A stretch of DNA of 64,000 bases, taken from assembly GCF_002592005.1 (NCBI RefSeq), contig NZ_NVQF01000007.1, positions 1 through 64,000 on the forward strand, given 5' to 3'. The DNA comes from Mycolicibacterium palauense. GTDB lineage: Bacteria > Actinomycetota > Actinomycetes > Mycobacteriales > Mycobacteriaceae. Shown here in pieces: positions 35,690 to 42,672 of this stretch (positions within the stretch are counted from its first letter, which is position 1; each line of letters starts with the position of its first letter). A model generated the notes under the pieces. That model had not been told where the DNA came from and searched no databases. It saw only the letters and a list, made by a program, of their open reading frames with translations. The translations under genes were made by a program, and so were the position numbers.

Positions 35690-35832
35690 CACACAGCGGG
35701 CCAGCACCACAGCCTCGCCATTGCGCGAACAATGTGACGGCACCCGCTGTGTGCACCAACTTGCCAAGAGTGATGACAGAAGACCTCCACCGCAATTATG
35801 CGGTCAACTGGGCTTGCCCATCACTCTTGGCG
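35690..35832. repeat. two long perfect hairpins upstream of the IS110-like gene
   Basis: CACACAGCGGG (35691-35701) pairs with CCCGCTGTGTG (35744-35754); GCCAAGAGTGATG (35763-35775) pairs with CATCACTCTTGGC (35819-35831). Both stems are perfect. They lie before CTGGAAGGGAACC and the ATG at 35863, the same cassette logic as in the 29-33 kb region. Confidence 0.7.
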
Positions 35833-35862
35833 TCAACTCACGAAACTGGAAGGGAACCAACA

Positions 35863-36585
35863 ATGTCCGCACTACTCGCAGACCCGACACTCGCCCTCGC
35901 CGCAGAAGTGGTGGACGACCTCGAACGGGTACGCATCGCCAACGAGAACCGACTCCGCTCACTCACCGACCCTGAAATCTACGGGCTCACCATCCAACAC
36001 CCAGACGTGCTCGCACTCACCGGACTGGTGGAACAACTCAAGGATTCCGAGAAACAAGCCACCAAACACCTAGAGAAGGTGATGGCCCGACACCCACTCG
36101 GCACATGGGTGAAAGGTGCTACGGGAGTGGGTTATAAGCAGGCTGCCAGACTCCTCGCGGCACTGGGCGACCCATACTGGAATGACCTGTATGACAGGCC
36201 GCGAACATTCGATGAACTGTGCGCATTCAGCGGGCTTTCCATCAAGTCCGGCAAAGCGGTGCACAGATCTCGTGGGGTGCAGAGTAATTGGAACCCAGAC
36301 GCCAGGATGCGGTTGTGGCTGGTCGCGCAGTCGTGCATCAAAACCAAGGGCGAGTATCGACAGGTGTACGACGCGGGCCGGGAGCGATACGCGGACGCTG
36401 TCCACGTTGTGGAATGCCAACGGTGTGGTCCGAAAGGTAAACCTGCGCAGCCCGGTTCGCCGCTGTCGGCGGGGCATCAGCACGCCCGTGCGACGCGTCT
36501 GATCGTCAAAGCGGTGCTGAAAGATCTTTGGCAGGCAAGCCGTGCATGCCATGCAACCGCACAACCACAAAAGGAAGGTAAGTAG
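35863..36585 (+). CDS. IS110/Transposase_20-like helix-hairpin-helix protein
   Basis: 240 residues. Residues about 85-190 match the C-terminal domain of IS110/IS116 transposases (G-V-G-Y-K-Q-A-A-R-L-L-A-A-L-G-D, F-D-E-L-C-A-F-S-G-L, then a helical end with A-R-M-R-L-W-L-V). The N-terminal DEDD catalytic domain of true IS110 transposases is absent. The frame is open back to ATG 35602 (M-R-L-A...), but the cassette motif supports 35863. Probably a phage DNA-binding protein rather than an active transposase. Confidence 0.65.
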   Translation: MSALLADPTLALAAEVVDDLERVRIANENRLRSLTDPEIYGLTIQHPDVLALTGLVEQLKDSEKQATKHLEKVMARHPLGTWVKGATGVGYKQAARLLAALGDPYWNDLYDRPRTFDELCAFSGLSIKSGKAVHRSRGVQSNWNPDARMRLWLVAQSCIKTKGEYRQVYDAGRERYADAVHVVECQRCGPKGKPAQPGSPLSAGHQHARATRLIVKAVLKDLWQASRACHATAQPQKEGK

Positions 36586-36588
36586 CTC

Positions 36589-36909
36589 GTGGCTCAGTCC
36601 CTCATCACCCACACCGGGGTCAGCGTGTCCATGCTCAAGGAACGCATCGCCGACCTCACGCACGAACTCGAGGTCGCGCAGGAGGAATACGAGAACGCGC
36701 AACCAGTCGAGCCGCAGTCCATCGGGAGCGTCATCCGGTTCACCAACTGGAACGGCTACCTGTACGCCGCGATCAAGCTCGACAAGGGCTGGTACGTCAC
36801 ACAGGACGGCTCGCGTTCCGCGCGACAGGGCATCAAGCCGATGACGTGGGAGAAGCTGCTGGAGTGGGTCGGTGTCCGCAACTGGGAAGACATGGAGGTT
36901 CTGTCGTGA
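36589..36909 (+). CDS. phage protein with N-terminal coiled coil
   Basis: 106 residues, GTG start. Coiled-coil-like segment S-M-L-K-E-R-I-A-D-L-T-H-E-L-E, then a compact C-terminal domain rich in Trp. Stop overlaps the next start (GTGA). Confidence 0.6.
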   Translation: MAQSLITHTGVSVSMLKERIADLTHELEVAQEEYENAQPVEPQSIGSVIRFTNWNGYLYAAIKLDKGWYVTQDGSRSARQGIKPMTWEKLLEWVGVRNWEDMEVLS

Positions 36910-37169
36910 ACCTTCACGACCTCGCGAAGCCGGTGACTCCACCCAAGGTGATCAACCCGTTCGCCGGCAGGTGGACACCGGCCCCCAAGGGTGTCACTCC
37001 GGGCGCTGTGCGGCTTTCTGAGGAAGCTGCAGCCGAGTACCTTGGCCTCACCCGCATCGCACTCTCGACGCGGCGCAGGAGGGGAACTGGGCCCACCTAC
37101 TACATGCACATGGGCCGCATAGCCTACGACATCGCCGTCCTCGACGCATACAAGGGGATGGGACAGTGA
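36906..37169 (+). CDS. small HTH protein, candidate excisionase/recombination directionality factor
   Basis: 87 residues. C-terminal half A-V-R-L-S-E-E-A-A-A-E-Y-L-G-L then T-R-I-A-L-S-T-R-R-R-R-G-T-G-P has the MerR/HTH_17 excisionase pattern. It lies in the last operon before the serine integrase, a typical place for an RDF; a repressor-like role is the alternative. Confidence 0.6.
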   Translation: MNLHDLAKPVTPPKVINPFAGRWTPAPKGVTPGAVRLSEEAAAEYLGLTRIALSTRRRRGTGPTYYMHMGRIAYDIAVLDAYKGMGQ

Positions 37170-37351
37170 CGGCCTGCCCGACACCAAATAAAGTGCGGTA
37201 CGCACACAAGGGGGAGGCGTTGCGGGAGATGCGGAGGATTCGCAGCCGAATCAAGCGCACAAAGAAGGCCCGCTACACCCCACTGGTCCCCTACAAGTGT
37301 GCGTGCGGCTCCGTCCACCTCACCTCGAACGTGGTCAGCTGCGATGGTTGA
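37166..37351 (+). CDS. small basic Cys-containing phage protein
   Basis: 61 residues, GTG start overlapping the previous stop. Basic helix (R-R-I-R-S-R-I-K-R-T-K-K) and C-A-C-G...C: possible zinc/nucleic-acid binder. Confidence 0.55.
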   Translation: MTACPTPNKVRYAHKGEALREMRRIRSRIKRTKKARYTPLVPYKCACGSVHLTSNVVSCDG

Positions 37352-37384
37352 CGCGTGGACACATCTGGTGGATAGGGACTGACG

Positions 37385-37422
37385 AAAACCCCGGCAACCT
37401 GATAATTAGGGGCCGGGGTTTT
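37385..37422. terminator. bidirectional rho-independent terminator
   Basis: AAAACCCCGGC and GCCGGGGTTTT are perfect 11-bp complements around a 16-base loop; A and T runs at both ends. Separates the operon from the integrase. Confidence 0.85.
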
Positions 37423-37488
37423 CCTCTGTCTCCAGAATATTAGATAGGCTAGCAATCCATTAGGAGTGTGAACACGTCAACATTGCCT

Positions 37489-37506
37489 GGTGTACGATCG
37501 GACACC
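37489..37506. promoter_or_regulatory. 18-bp palindrome abutting the integrase start
   Basis: GGTGTACGATCGGACACC is palindromic except for one pair and ends directly at the ATG. Binding here would block integrase translation or transcription. It may be an operator or part of an attachment-type site. Confidence 0.55.
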
Positions 37507-38898
37507 ATGAAGACCGCCATGTACCTCCGCATCTCCGACATCAAGGTGGCGGGTGACACGCTCGGTGTTGAACGGCAGCGGGAAGACCTAATCAAACTGT
37601 GCGAGTCGAAGGGCTGGGACTGGGTCGAATACGTCGACAACGACAAGTCAGCCAGCAAGGGTGTGCGGCCGGCGTACCAGCGCATGCTCCGCGATATCAA
37701 AGCGGACAAGATAGGTGGCGTAGTCGTCTGGGATCTTGACCGCCTGTACCGCCAGCCGCGCGAGCTGGAAGATCTCATCGACCTTGCCGACGAGAAGCGA
37801 CTGAACCTTGCCAGCGTGGACAAGGAGGTCGACCTTGCCACCGACAACGGCCGACTCTACGCCCGCATCAAGGGTGCAGTGGCTCGCAGCGAAGTTGAAC
37901 GCAAGAGTGCGCGACAGGTCCGCGCATTCGAGCAGCTCGCAGGATCCGGCAAGGGCTGGGGCCCAAGGGCATTCGGATACACCGAGGATCACGACAACCC
38001 GGGGATAGTGCCAGCAGAGGCTGACGCTGTGCAGCACGCCTACGCAGACGTACTCGCCGGGGTGTCACTGTATTCGATCGCCAGGCGGTGGAATGACGCG
38101 AAACTGTTCACGACGAAGAAGAACCGACCCTGGACCAGCGGCAATGTCGCGCGCGTACTGAAGAGTCCCCGCTACGCCGGCTACCGCACATACCGCGGTG
38201 AGATCGTCGGCCGTGGCGATTGGCCGATCCTGGTTCCAGAGGAGACGTGGCAAGCCGTCAAGGCGATACTGGAAACCCCCGGCAGGCAGTTCAAGGGCCC
38301 GCGGGTGCGGACAAGGCTTCTCGGTGGCATTCTGCACTGCGGCGTCTGCGGTGAGGGCTTGGCGACCGGTGTACGCCAACCGAATGTACCCATCTATCGG
38401 TGCAAAACTCCAGCGTGCCACAAGATCTCCCGGAAGGCAGAGCCGATCGAAGAGTTCGTGGAGTACGTCATGGTGGAGAAGTTGAAGACAGTCCTATGGG
38501 AGGGCGACAAAGGCAACAAAGAGAAAGCCGAGGCACTCACCCAGGAGTCGGTCGCGTTGCGGTCCAGGCTCGACGCTCTGGCTGTGGATTTCGCTGACGG
38601 TACGTTGACTGCCAGCCAGATCAAAACTGCGACGCTGAGGATCCAGGAGCGGCTTCATGAGGTCGAGGATGCGTTACGTGGCATGGCGTCGTCATACGTG
38701 ATGGAAGACATCGCATGCGCAGACGATATTGACGCCGCGTGGGCCGCGCTGTCCATCGACCGCAAGCGTGCCGTCATCCAGACGTTATGCCGCTGCATCA
38801 CAGTCAACCCGCTGGGCAAGGCCACGCCCAAGGCGCTCCACGGTGAGGGAGTCGTCTTCGACTGGCGTGAGGCCGATGAGTATGCCGATGCGGTCTAG
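37507..38898 (+). CDS. int: large serine recombinase (phage integrase)
   Basis: 463 residues. Resolvase domain (1-150) with Y-L-R-I-S near the start (nucleophile about Ser10), Q-R-E-D-L-I, V-V-V-W-D-L-D-R-L-Y-R and a V-E-R-K-S-A-R end helix. Then a recombinase domain (G-W-G-P-R-A-F-G-Y ... W-T-S-G-N-V-A-R-V-L-K-S-P-R-Y-A-G) and zinc ribbon C-G-V-C...C-K-T-P-A-C near 280-305. A C-terminal coiled coil (about 335-400) completes the usual order. It integrates the phage by attP x attB recombination. Confidence 0.95.
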   Translation: MKTAMYLRISDIKVAGDTLGVERQREDLIKLCESKGWDWVEYVDNDKSASKGVRPAYQRMLRDIKADKIGGVVVWDLDRLYRQPRELEDLIDLADEKRLNLASVDKEVDLATDNGRLYARIKGAVARSEVERKSARQVRAFEQLAGSGKGWGPRAFGYTEDHDNPGIVPAEADAVQHAYADVLAGVSLYSIARRWNDAKLFTTKKNRPWTSGNVARVLKSPRYAGYRTYRGEIVGRGDWPILVPEETWQAVKAILETPGRQFKGPRVRTRLLGGILHCGVCGEGLATGVRQPNVPIYRCKTPACHKISRKAEPIEEFVEYVMVEKLKTVLWEGDKGNKEKAEALTQESVALRSRLDALAVDFADGTLTASQIKTATLRIQERLHEVEDALRGMASSYVMEDIACADDIDAAWAALSIDRKRAVIQTLCRCITVNPLGKATPKALHGEGVVFDWREADEYADAV

Positions 38899-38970
38899 CT
38901 GATCCTGCGACATCGCTGGCGACTCGGCGACGATAGCTTTCGCGCGGGCGATGGCTTCACTGCTCATCAT
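38785..38970 (-). CDS. small phage protein overlapping the integrase 3' end
   Basis: 61 residues, helical (E-A-I-A-R-A-K-A-I-V-A-E-S). ATG overlaps the stop of the gene to its right. About 114 bp overlap the integrase tail on the other strand, which lowers confidence. Confidence 0.45.
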   Translation of the reverse strand: MMSSEAIARAKAIVAESPAMSQDQLDRIGILIGLTPVEDDSLTVERLGRGLAQRVDCDAAA

Positions 38971-39145
38971 AGTAATCCTGGACATCGGGAATCTTCGCGC
39001 CGACCTGAATCGCTCTGCGAGCGGCACCAATTGTCTTGTAGGAGCGCACACTTCGGTGCGAGTTGATGCTCATGTCAGTGTCCGACACGATCGCGCCGTC
39101 CCCCCGAACGGCGACGACCGTGAAGAACTCGGTTGCTAGCGTCAT
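38957..39145 (-). CDS. small phage protein of unknown function
   Basis: 62 residues; starts M-T-L-A-T-E-F and ends Y-Y-D-E-Q. Overlaps the lipoprotein gene stop by a few bases, so part of the leftward operon. Confidence 0.55.
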   Translation of the reverse strand: MTLATEFFTVVAVRGDGAIVSDTDMSINSHRSVRSYKTIGAARRAIQVGAKIPDVQDYYDEQ

Positions 39146-39531
39146 CCGCGATCGATGTCAGGGATGATCGACTCGGGCTTGAAGATCACCTTGTAGTGGT
39201 CGGTGGACACATCCGCACCTTCGAGCTGCTCCGCGACGTACGTCACGTTATCCGACAGGCCCAGGAAGTGCTTCCTGTACTCGTTGGGACCAGTCTTGCA
39301 GGTGACCTCGAGCTGCCCACCGGAATCGCTGATCGAACACAGGCCCTCAATGGTCAGCATGTACTCGTCGGTGATCCCGTTGTAGAACACGATCCGACGG
39401 TCGATCTTGAAGTTGTCGGCGTCCCTCGACAGGTTCTGCGACGCAACGTCCGCGTCGGTTGCACAGGCGGTGAGCCCAACGCCGGCAGCCACTGCCACGC
39501 CAGCCAGCACGGCCATCTTCTTCATCATCAT
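39142..39531 (-). CDS. phage lipoprotein (beta-rich, actinophage family)
   Basis: 129 residues. Signal M-M-M-K-K-M-A-V-L-A-G-V-A-V-A-A then lipobox L-T-A-C. The mature part (R-R-I-V-F-Y-N-G-I-T-D-E-Y, T-C-K-T-G) resembles a small beta-sandwich family that I recall as frequent in actinophages. AAGGAG precedes the ATG at 39531. An envelope lipoprotein made from a prophage next to int is a candidate superinfection-exclusion factor (inference). Confidence 0.7.
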   Translation of the reverse strand: MMMKKMAVLAGVAVAAGVGLTACATDADVASQNLSRDADNFKIDRRIVFYNGITDEYMLTIEGLCSISDSGGQLEVTCKTGPNEYRKHFLGLSDNVTYVAEQLEGADVSTDHYKVIFKPESIIPDIDRG

Positions 39532-39578
39532 CGGCATCTCCTTGTTGTTACTCAACTACTCTGCGGACATCTTTGAAA

Positions 39579-40211
39579 TCATCGGTACGCCTTTTGGATC
39601 CGCTCAGTCACCCACGACATCGGCACTGGGTGAAGTTCATGTGCATCTACACCGACGTGGATCTGCATGCTGGCCGGCCCAAGACTCCATGACAGTGGGG
39701 TGACTGAATGGGTGTGTCCGTGGATGATCGGCATGCCCTCATCCCTTAGACGCCACTGTGCGTGGCGGTCCGTATCGGTGTGGTCACCCGTGTACGGAAA
39801 GTGGCTCAGCAGGGCACTCATGTGGCCTGGCGGGGCAAGCGGAATTCTGATGCGGGCCCCTGAGGCAACATACTCGAAAGCCTGCGAGTACTCGTCGGCC
39901 CACTTATGGGCGTCGCGATGCAGCGGATGTACACCGTCGTGGTTGCCGGCGATGAGGCGCTTCCGCCCGGGGCGAACCTTGAGCCATGAGAGGGCCGCAC
40001 GCTGGCCGCCAGTGCTCCCGGATGAAATGTCACCCAACACCCACACAACGTCGTCCACACCGATTGTGTTGTCCCAGTTGTTCGCGAGCGCCCGGTCGTG
40101 GGCGTCGACCTGGGCACCAAGGTAACTCGGGAGGATCCAACCCTTGGTGCGGTAGTTGGCTACCTTCGCGTGACCGATGTGTAGGTCTGCAATGAACCAG
40201 ACTTTACTCAT
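39579..40211 (-). CDS. calcineurin-like metallophosphoesterase
   Basis: 210 residues with the complete motif set: I-A-D-L-H-I-G-H, G-D-I-S-S-G, G-N-H-D-G-V-H and H-G-H-T-H. Dinuclear-metal phosphatase/nuclease fold; substrate unknown. ATG overlaps the upstream stop (ATGA). A second phosphoesterase occurs at 51960. Confidence 0.85.
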   Translation of the reverse strand: MSKVWFIADLHIGHAKVANYRTKGWILPSYLGAQVDAHDRALANNWDNTIGVDDVVWVLGDISSGSTGGQRAALSWLKVRPGRKRLIAGNHDGVHPLHRDAHKWADEYSQAFEYVASGARIRIPLAPPGHMSALLSHFPYTGDHTDTDRHAQWRLRDEGMPIIHGHTHSVTPLSWSLGPASMQIHVGVDAHELHPVPMSWVTERIQKAYR

Positions 40212-40366
40212 GCCTTCTCGTCCAACTTCTTCATCGCGGTCGCGTATCCGAGAGTGATGGTTTCCGCGATCTGTTCGTTGGTGGCGCCTTCGTCCCACCG
40301 CACCACGATCCCCACCTTGACCGGAAACTCCTTGTGTGTCGCCTTGAAAGCTATCTGGTTGCTCAT
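40208..40366 (-). CDS. 52-residue phage protein
   Basis: Begins M-S-N-Q-I-A-F-K-A-T-H-K and ends M-K-K-L-D-E-K-A-stop; GGAGTG-type ribosome site upstream; ATGA overlap with the phosphoesterase. No family recognised. Confidence 0.6.
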   Translation of the reverse strand: MSNQIAFKATHKEFPVKVGIVVRWDEGATNEQIAETITLGYATAMKKLDEKA

Positions 40367-40402
40367 CTGTTGCACTCCTACCTGCGTGAATGTTGTTACG
40401 GC

Positions 40403-40735
40403 TCAGGGCAACTCTGGGTCGTAGGCTGCACCGCAGGTGAGGCACTGGCGGCGAGCCTTCGCGAGCGCCACCCGGCCGTCAATCTGAGCCTGGCGCGCCA
40501 ACCGCTTCTGCTCCAGGATCTTTGGCCTCTGCTCACTGGCTTGGATCAACAGAGCAGAGATGCCCGCGACAACGATGAGCACAATGATGACTGTCGCGAC
40601 GATCTCACCGGTACCAAACATCGGTGGAGGGCCGGGAGGTGTGCACTCACTGGTGTCGACGGTGAGTACGTCGTGCGATACACCTGACGACGAGATCTTC
40701 CCGCAGTCTGGGAGATTTATGATGACCTGGCTCAC
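40403..40735 (-). CDS. single-pass membrane protein with C-terminal zinc knuckle
   Basis: 110 residues: polar N-terminus with two Cys, a transmembrane helix near 48-65 (V-A-T-V-I-I-V-L-I-V-V-A-G), a basic helix, then C-L-T-C at the C-terminus. Start overlaps the upstream stop. Confidence 0.65.
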   Translation of the reverse strand: MSQVIINLPDCGKISSSGVSHDVLTVDTSECTPPGPPPMFGTGEIVATVIIVLIVVAGISALLIQASEQRPKILEQKRLARQAQIDGRVALAKARRQCLTCGAAYDPELP

Positions 40736-41418
40736 CAGCCAAACTCCCTTGGGACGTACACCTGATTCTGCGGGCGGATGAAATCCTCTTCGGCCGGCGG
40801 TTGATCAGACTCAGTGACTCGGACAAGCAGACGCCACCCGCGATGCTCAGACTGCGTCGCCTGGTGAATGTTCCACCAGTCCCACGTCATCCACTTACCC
40901 AGTGGGGCGCGCAGCTTCCGCAACGTGTGGCACTCGTTGACCTTCCGAGTCATCTCCGAGTACATCTGCTCGTCCTCATCGTGGTCGATCGGCAGATGCA
41001 GGAGCCCGTCGATGAACTCAGTCGCACAGTCCACACCGACATGCACAGTGTGATAGATCGGCCTGTACCCCTCGAAGTGCCTGGAAATCTGCAAGGGGAG
41101 AGATGGCTTCCCCCAATTCGCAGGGGTGACCGACGCGGCATCCACGCTGTAGCGGGGGACACCATCCGTGTGCCAGCCAGGGATCGCCGGCCACCAGCCT
41201 GGCATCAGCATCGACACTTTGGTGTCCACGAAGATGTGCTTGTGGTTTCCGACCAGTGGGGCAGACTCGAGGCATTGGCGAAGTGCTGGGCCACCGAACA
41301 GCATCGCGTTGCTCAGGCTTGCGCGGCGCATGTTCGGAGTAGCTTCGATCAAGTCATAGTTGACATTGACCTTCTCGCCGATAACGGCCGGGTTGCTGTT
41401 GAACCAGTAGTAGCTCAT
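40732..41418 (-). CDS. putative Fe(II)/2-oxoglutarate-oxygenase-like phage protein
   Basis: 228 residues. P-G-W-H-T-D-G-V-P-R gives an H-x-D pair, and H-R-G-W-R-L-L-V-R about 95 residues later could supply the distal His and the 2OG-binding Arg, the order expected for phytanoyl-CoA-dioxygenase-like folds. The call is structural inference; no exact family recognised. Translationally coupled to the small gene to its right. Confidence 0.45.
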   Translation of the reverse strand: MSYYWFNSNPAVIGEKVNVNYDLIEATPNMRRASLSNAMLFGGPALRQCLESAPLVGNHKHIFVDTKVSMLMPGWWPAIPGWHTDGVPRYSVDAASVTPANWGKPSLPLQISRHFEGYRPIYHTVHVGVDCATEFIDGLLHLPIDHDEDEQMYSEMTRKVNECHTLRKLRAPLGKWMTWDWWNIHQATQSEHRGWRLLVRVTESDQPPAEEDFIRPQNQVYVPREFGW

Positions 41419-41555
41419 TGCGAGAGACCCTCCCCGGAGTAGGCGGTGTTGGTGTAGCGCAAAAAGCTTCTGCTTTCGTAACTGAAGAGCACTATTTGGC
41501 TCCGCGCTAGCCGCATCCACTCTTCGAGGAGTTTCTGTATGTGATGTTTGCCCAT
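41415..41555 (-). CDS. 46-residue phage protein
   Basis: M-G-K-H-H-I-Q-K-L-L-E-E-W ... G-L-S-Q-stop; ATGA overlap with the oxygenase-like gene. A GTGAAACAGG site lies 21 bp upstream of its start, so it is likely the first gene of a unit. Confidence 0.55.
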   Translation of the reverse strand: MGKHHIQKLLEEWMRLARSQIVLFSYESRSFLRYTNTAYSGEGLSQ

Positions 41556-41575
41556 GTGAACGAACCTATCCCGCT

Positions 41576-41589
41576 ACCTGTTTCACGCC
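41576..41589 (-). promoter_or_regulatory. GTGAAACAGG site
   Basis: Plus-strand ACCTGTTTCACGCC; reads GTGAAACAGGT in the direction of transcription, between the MazG stop and the 41555 start. Confidence 0.5.
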
Positions 41590-41934
41590 TTAGCGCTCGT
41601 CGCCTGACCCCTGGATCACGCCGCGGTCCTTCCGGTCGTACAGCTTCGCCAAATTCCTGGACGCGATGGATTCCAGGCTCACGCCGAGCTGCGTGGCGAG
41701 CAAGGCCACATACCACAGGACATCACCGAGCTCGTCGGCGATCTTCGCGCGCGCAACGTCCCCGATGATCCCGTCGTCGTCGCGGAGGATCTTCTTCACC
41801 TTGCCGGCGACCTCACCACCCTCGCCAGCCAAACCCATTGCCACGTACGACAACCCGGTGTATGAGTCGGCGTCGCCAGCACCAGGGTAGATAGCGGTTC
41901 CGAATGCGCGCTTCTGATACTCATCCATGCTCAC
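41590..41934 (-). CDS. MazG-like nucleotide pyrophosphohydrolase
   Basis: About 114 residues. Helical MazG pattern: G-L-A-G-E-G-G-E-V-A-G-K-V-K-K (E-x-x-E) and I-A-D-E-L-G-D-V-L-W-Y (E-x-x-D). Hydrolyses NTPs or dNTPs to monophosphates; phage MazG proteins may alter nucleotide pools or alarmones. GTG start with GAAGAGG upstream; an in-frame ATG is six codons further out. Confidence 0.8.
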   Translation of the reverse strand: MSMDEYQKRAFGTAIYPGAGDADSYTGLSYVAMGLAGEGGEVAGKVKKILRDDDGIIGDVARAKIADELGDVLWYVALLATQLGVSLESIASRNLAKLYDRKDRGVIQGSGDER

Positions 41935-41989
41935 GGTTAAAATCCTCTTCATACACTTGCGGCAGAAGAAATCTGCCGATCTTGGAACG

Positions 41990-42133
41990 TCATTCGGCCT
42001 CGCACAGCTGCATCATCGGGTGCTGCCCGCAGTAAGCCGGCTCGTCAATATGCCCAGAGATGGCGAGAATGCCGACACACACACCGACCAGCGCCACCAA
42101 GGCCACGAAGTAAGGCCACGCATTGCCCGTCAC
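41990..42133 (-). CDS. 47-residue membrane protein
   Basis: GTG overlaps the WhiB-like stop. W-P-Y-F-V-A-L-V-A-L-V-G-V-C-V-G-I-L then a polar tail with two Cys: one transmembrane helix. Confidence 0.5.
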   Translation of the reverse strand: MTGNAWPYFVALVALVGVCVGILAISGHIDEPAYCGQHPMMQLCEAE

Positions 42134-42387
42134 GCTGCCTGCTCGAACACTTCACCCCGGTCCTGGGCAAGCCTGAACCTCTCCGACGCGTTGAGCCCAC
42201 CGCGCACACCGAAGCGCATGTCTCGCCACTGGCCGCGTTCTTCAGCCATGGCTGCCTCGAGGCACTGTGTACGGACATTGCACAACTACACACACGCGCG
42301 CTTCGCCGAGTTCCCTGCACTCCCGGCCGGCGGGTAGAACAACGCGGTGCCGATCTGTCGGCAGATCGGATCCTCATCCCACTTCAT
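42130..42387 (-). pseudogene. WhiB-like protein gene with an in-frame TAG
   Basis: 85 codons from ATG to TGA encode a WhiB-like protein: C9, C32, C36, C42 and G-V-R-G-G-L-N-A-S-E-R near the end. Codon 34 is TAG, between C-V and L-C. Removing just this codon restores the canonical C-x2-C-x5-C spacing. The rest of the frame is intact, so it is either a recent disruption, a recoded gene, or expressed as a truncated peptide. Confidence 0.6.
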
Positions 42388-42671
42388 TCGTTGTCTACAC
42401 CCCCCTCTTGCGTGCCGTGAATCATCTCCATCGCGCGGCGGAAGCGATCACCCGCGGCCATCGTCTCCCCGCTCGGCACGTCGTTCGAAAACCAGGAAAG
42501 CTGGTTGATCCGACCGTCCTTCGAGTCGTATCCGATGACCAGTAGCACGTCCTCCTTGCGATAAAAACACGTCACACCAAACCTGTGTTTGATGATGTGC
42601 GGCACAGACCAGCCGCGGTCCATCAGGGCTGCGTAGGCCATGTCCCGCTCGGTTGGTTTTCTGTAGCCCAT
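42384..42671 (-). CDS. small phage protein of unknown function
   Basis: 95 residues, M-G-Y-R-K-P-T-E-R-D start; ends with an acidic tail. Overlaps the WhiB-like start by 4 bp (ATGA). Directly downstream of rtcB. Confidence 0.6.
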   Translation of the reverse strand: MGYRKPTERDMAYAALMDRGWSVPHIIKHRFGVTCFYRKEDVLLVIGYDSKDGRINQLSWFSNDVPSGETMAAGDRFRRAMEMIHGTQEGGVDNE

Positions 42672-42672
42672 C

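Noticed and set aside
35863..36585. Active IS110 insertion sequence
   Set aside because: Catalytic DEDD domain missing and no flanking IS boundaries seen; part of the phage operon.
38785..39051. 88-codon start of the small gene at 39051
   Set aside because: Would overlap the neighbouring gene deeply; ATG at 38970 gives the usual ATG/stop overlap.
42045..42377. 110-codon minus-strand frame in the WhiB region
   Set aside because: Out-of-frame shadow of the WhiB-like reading frame, which shows the conserved cysteines.
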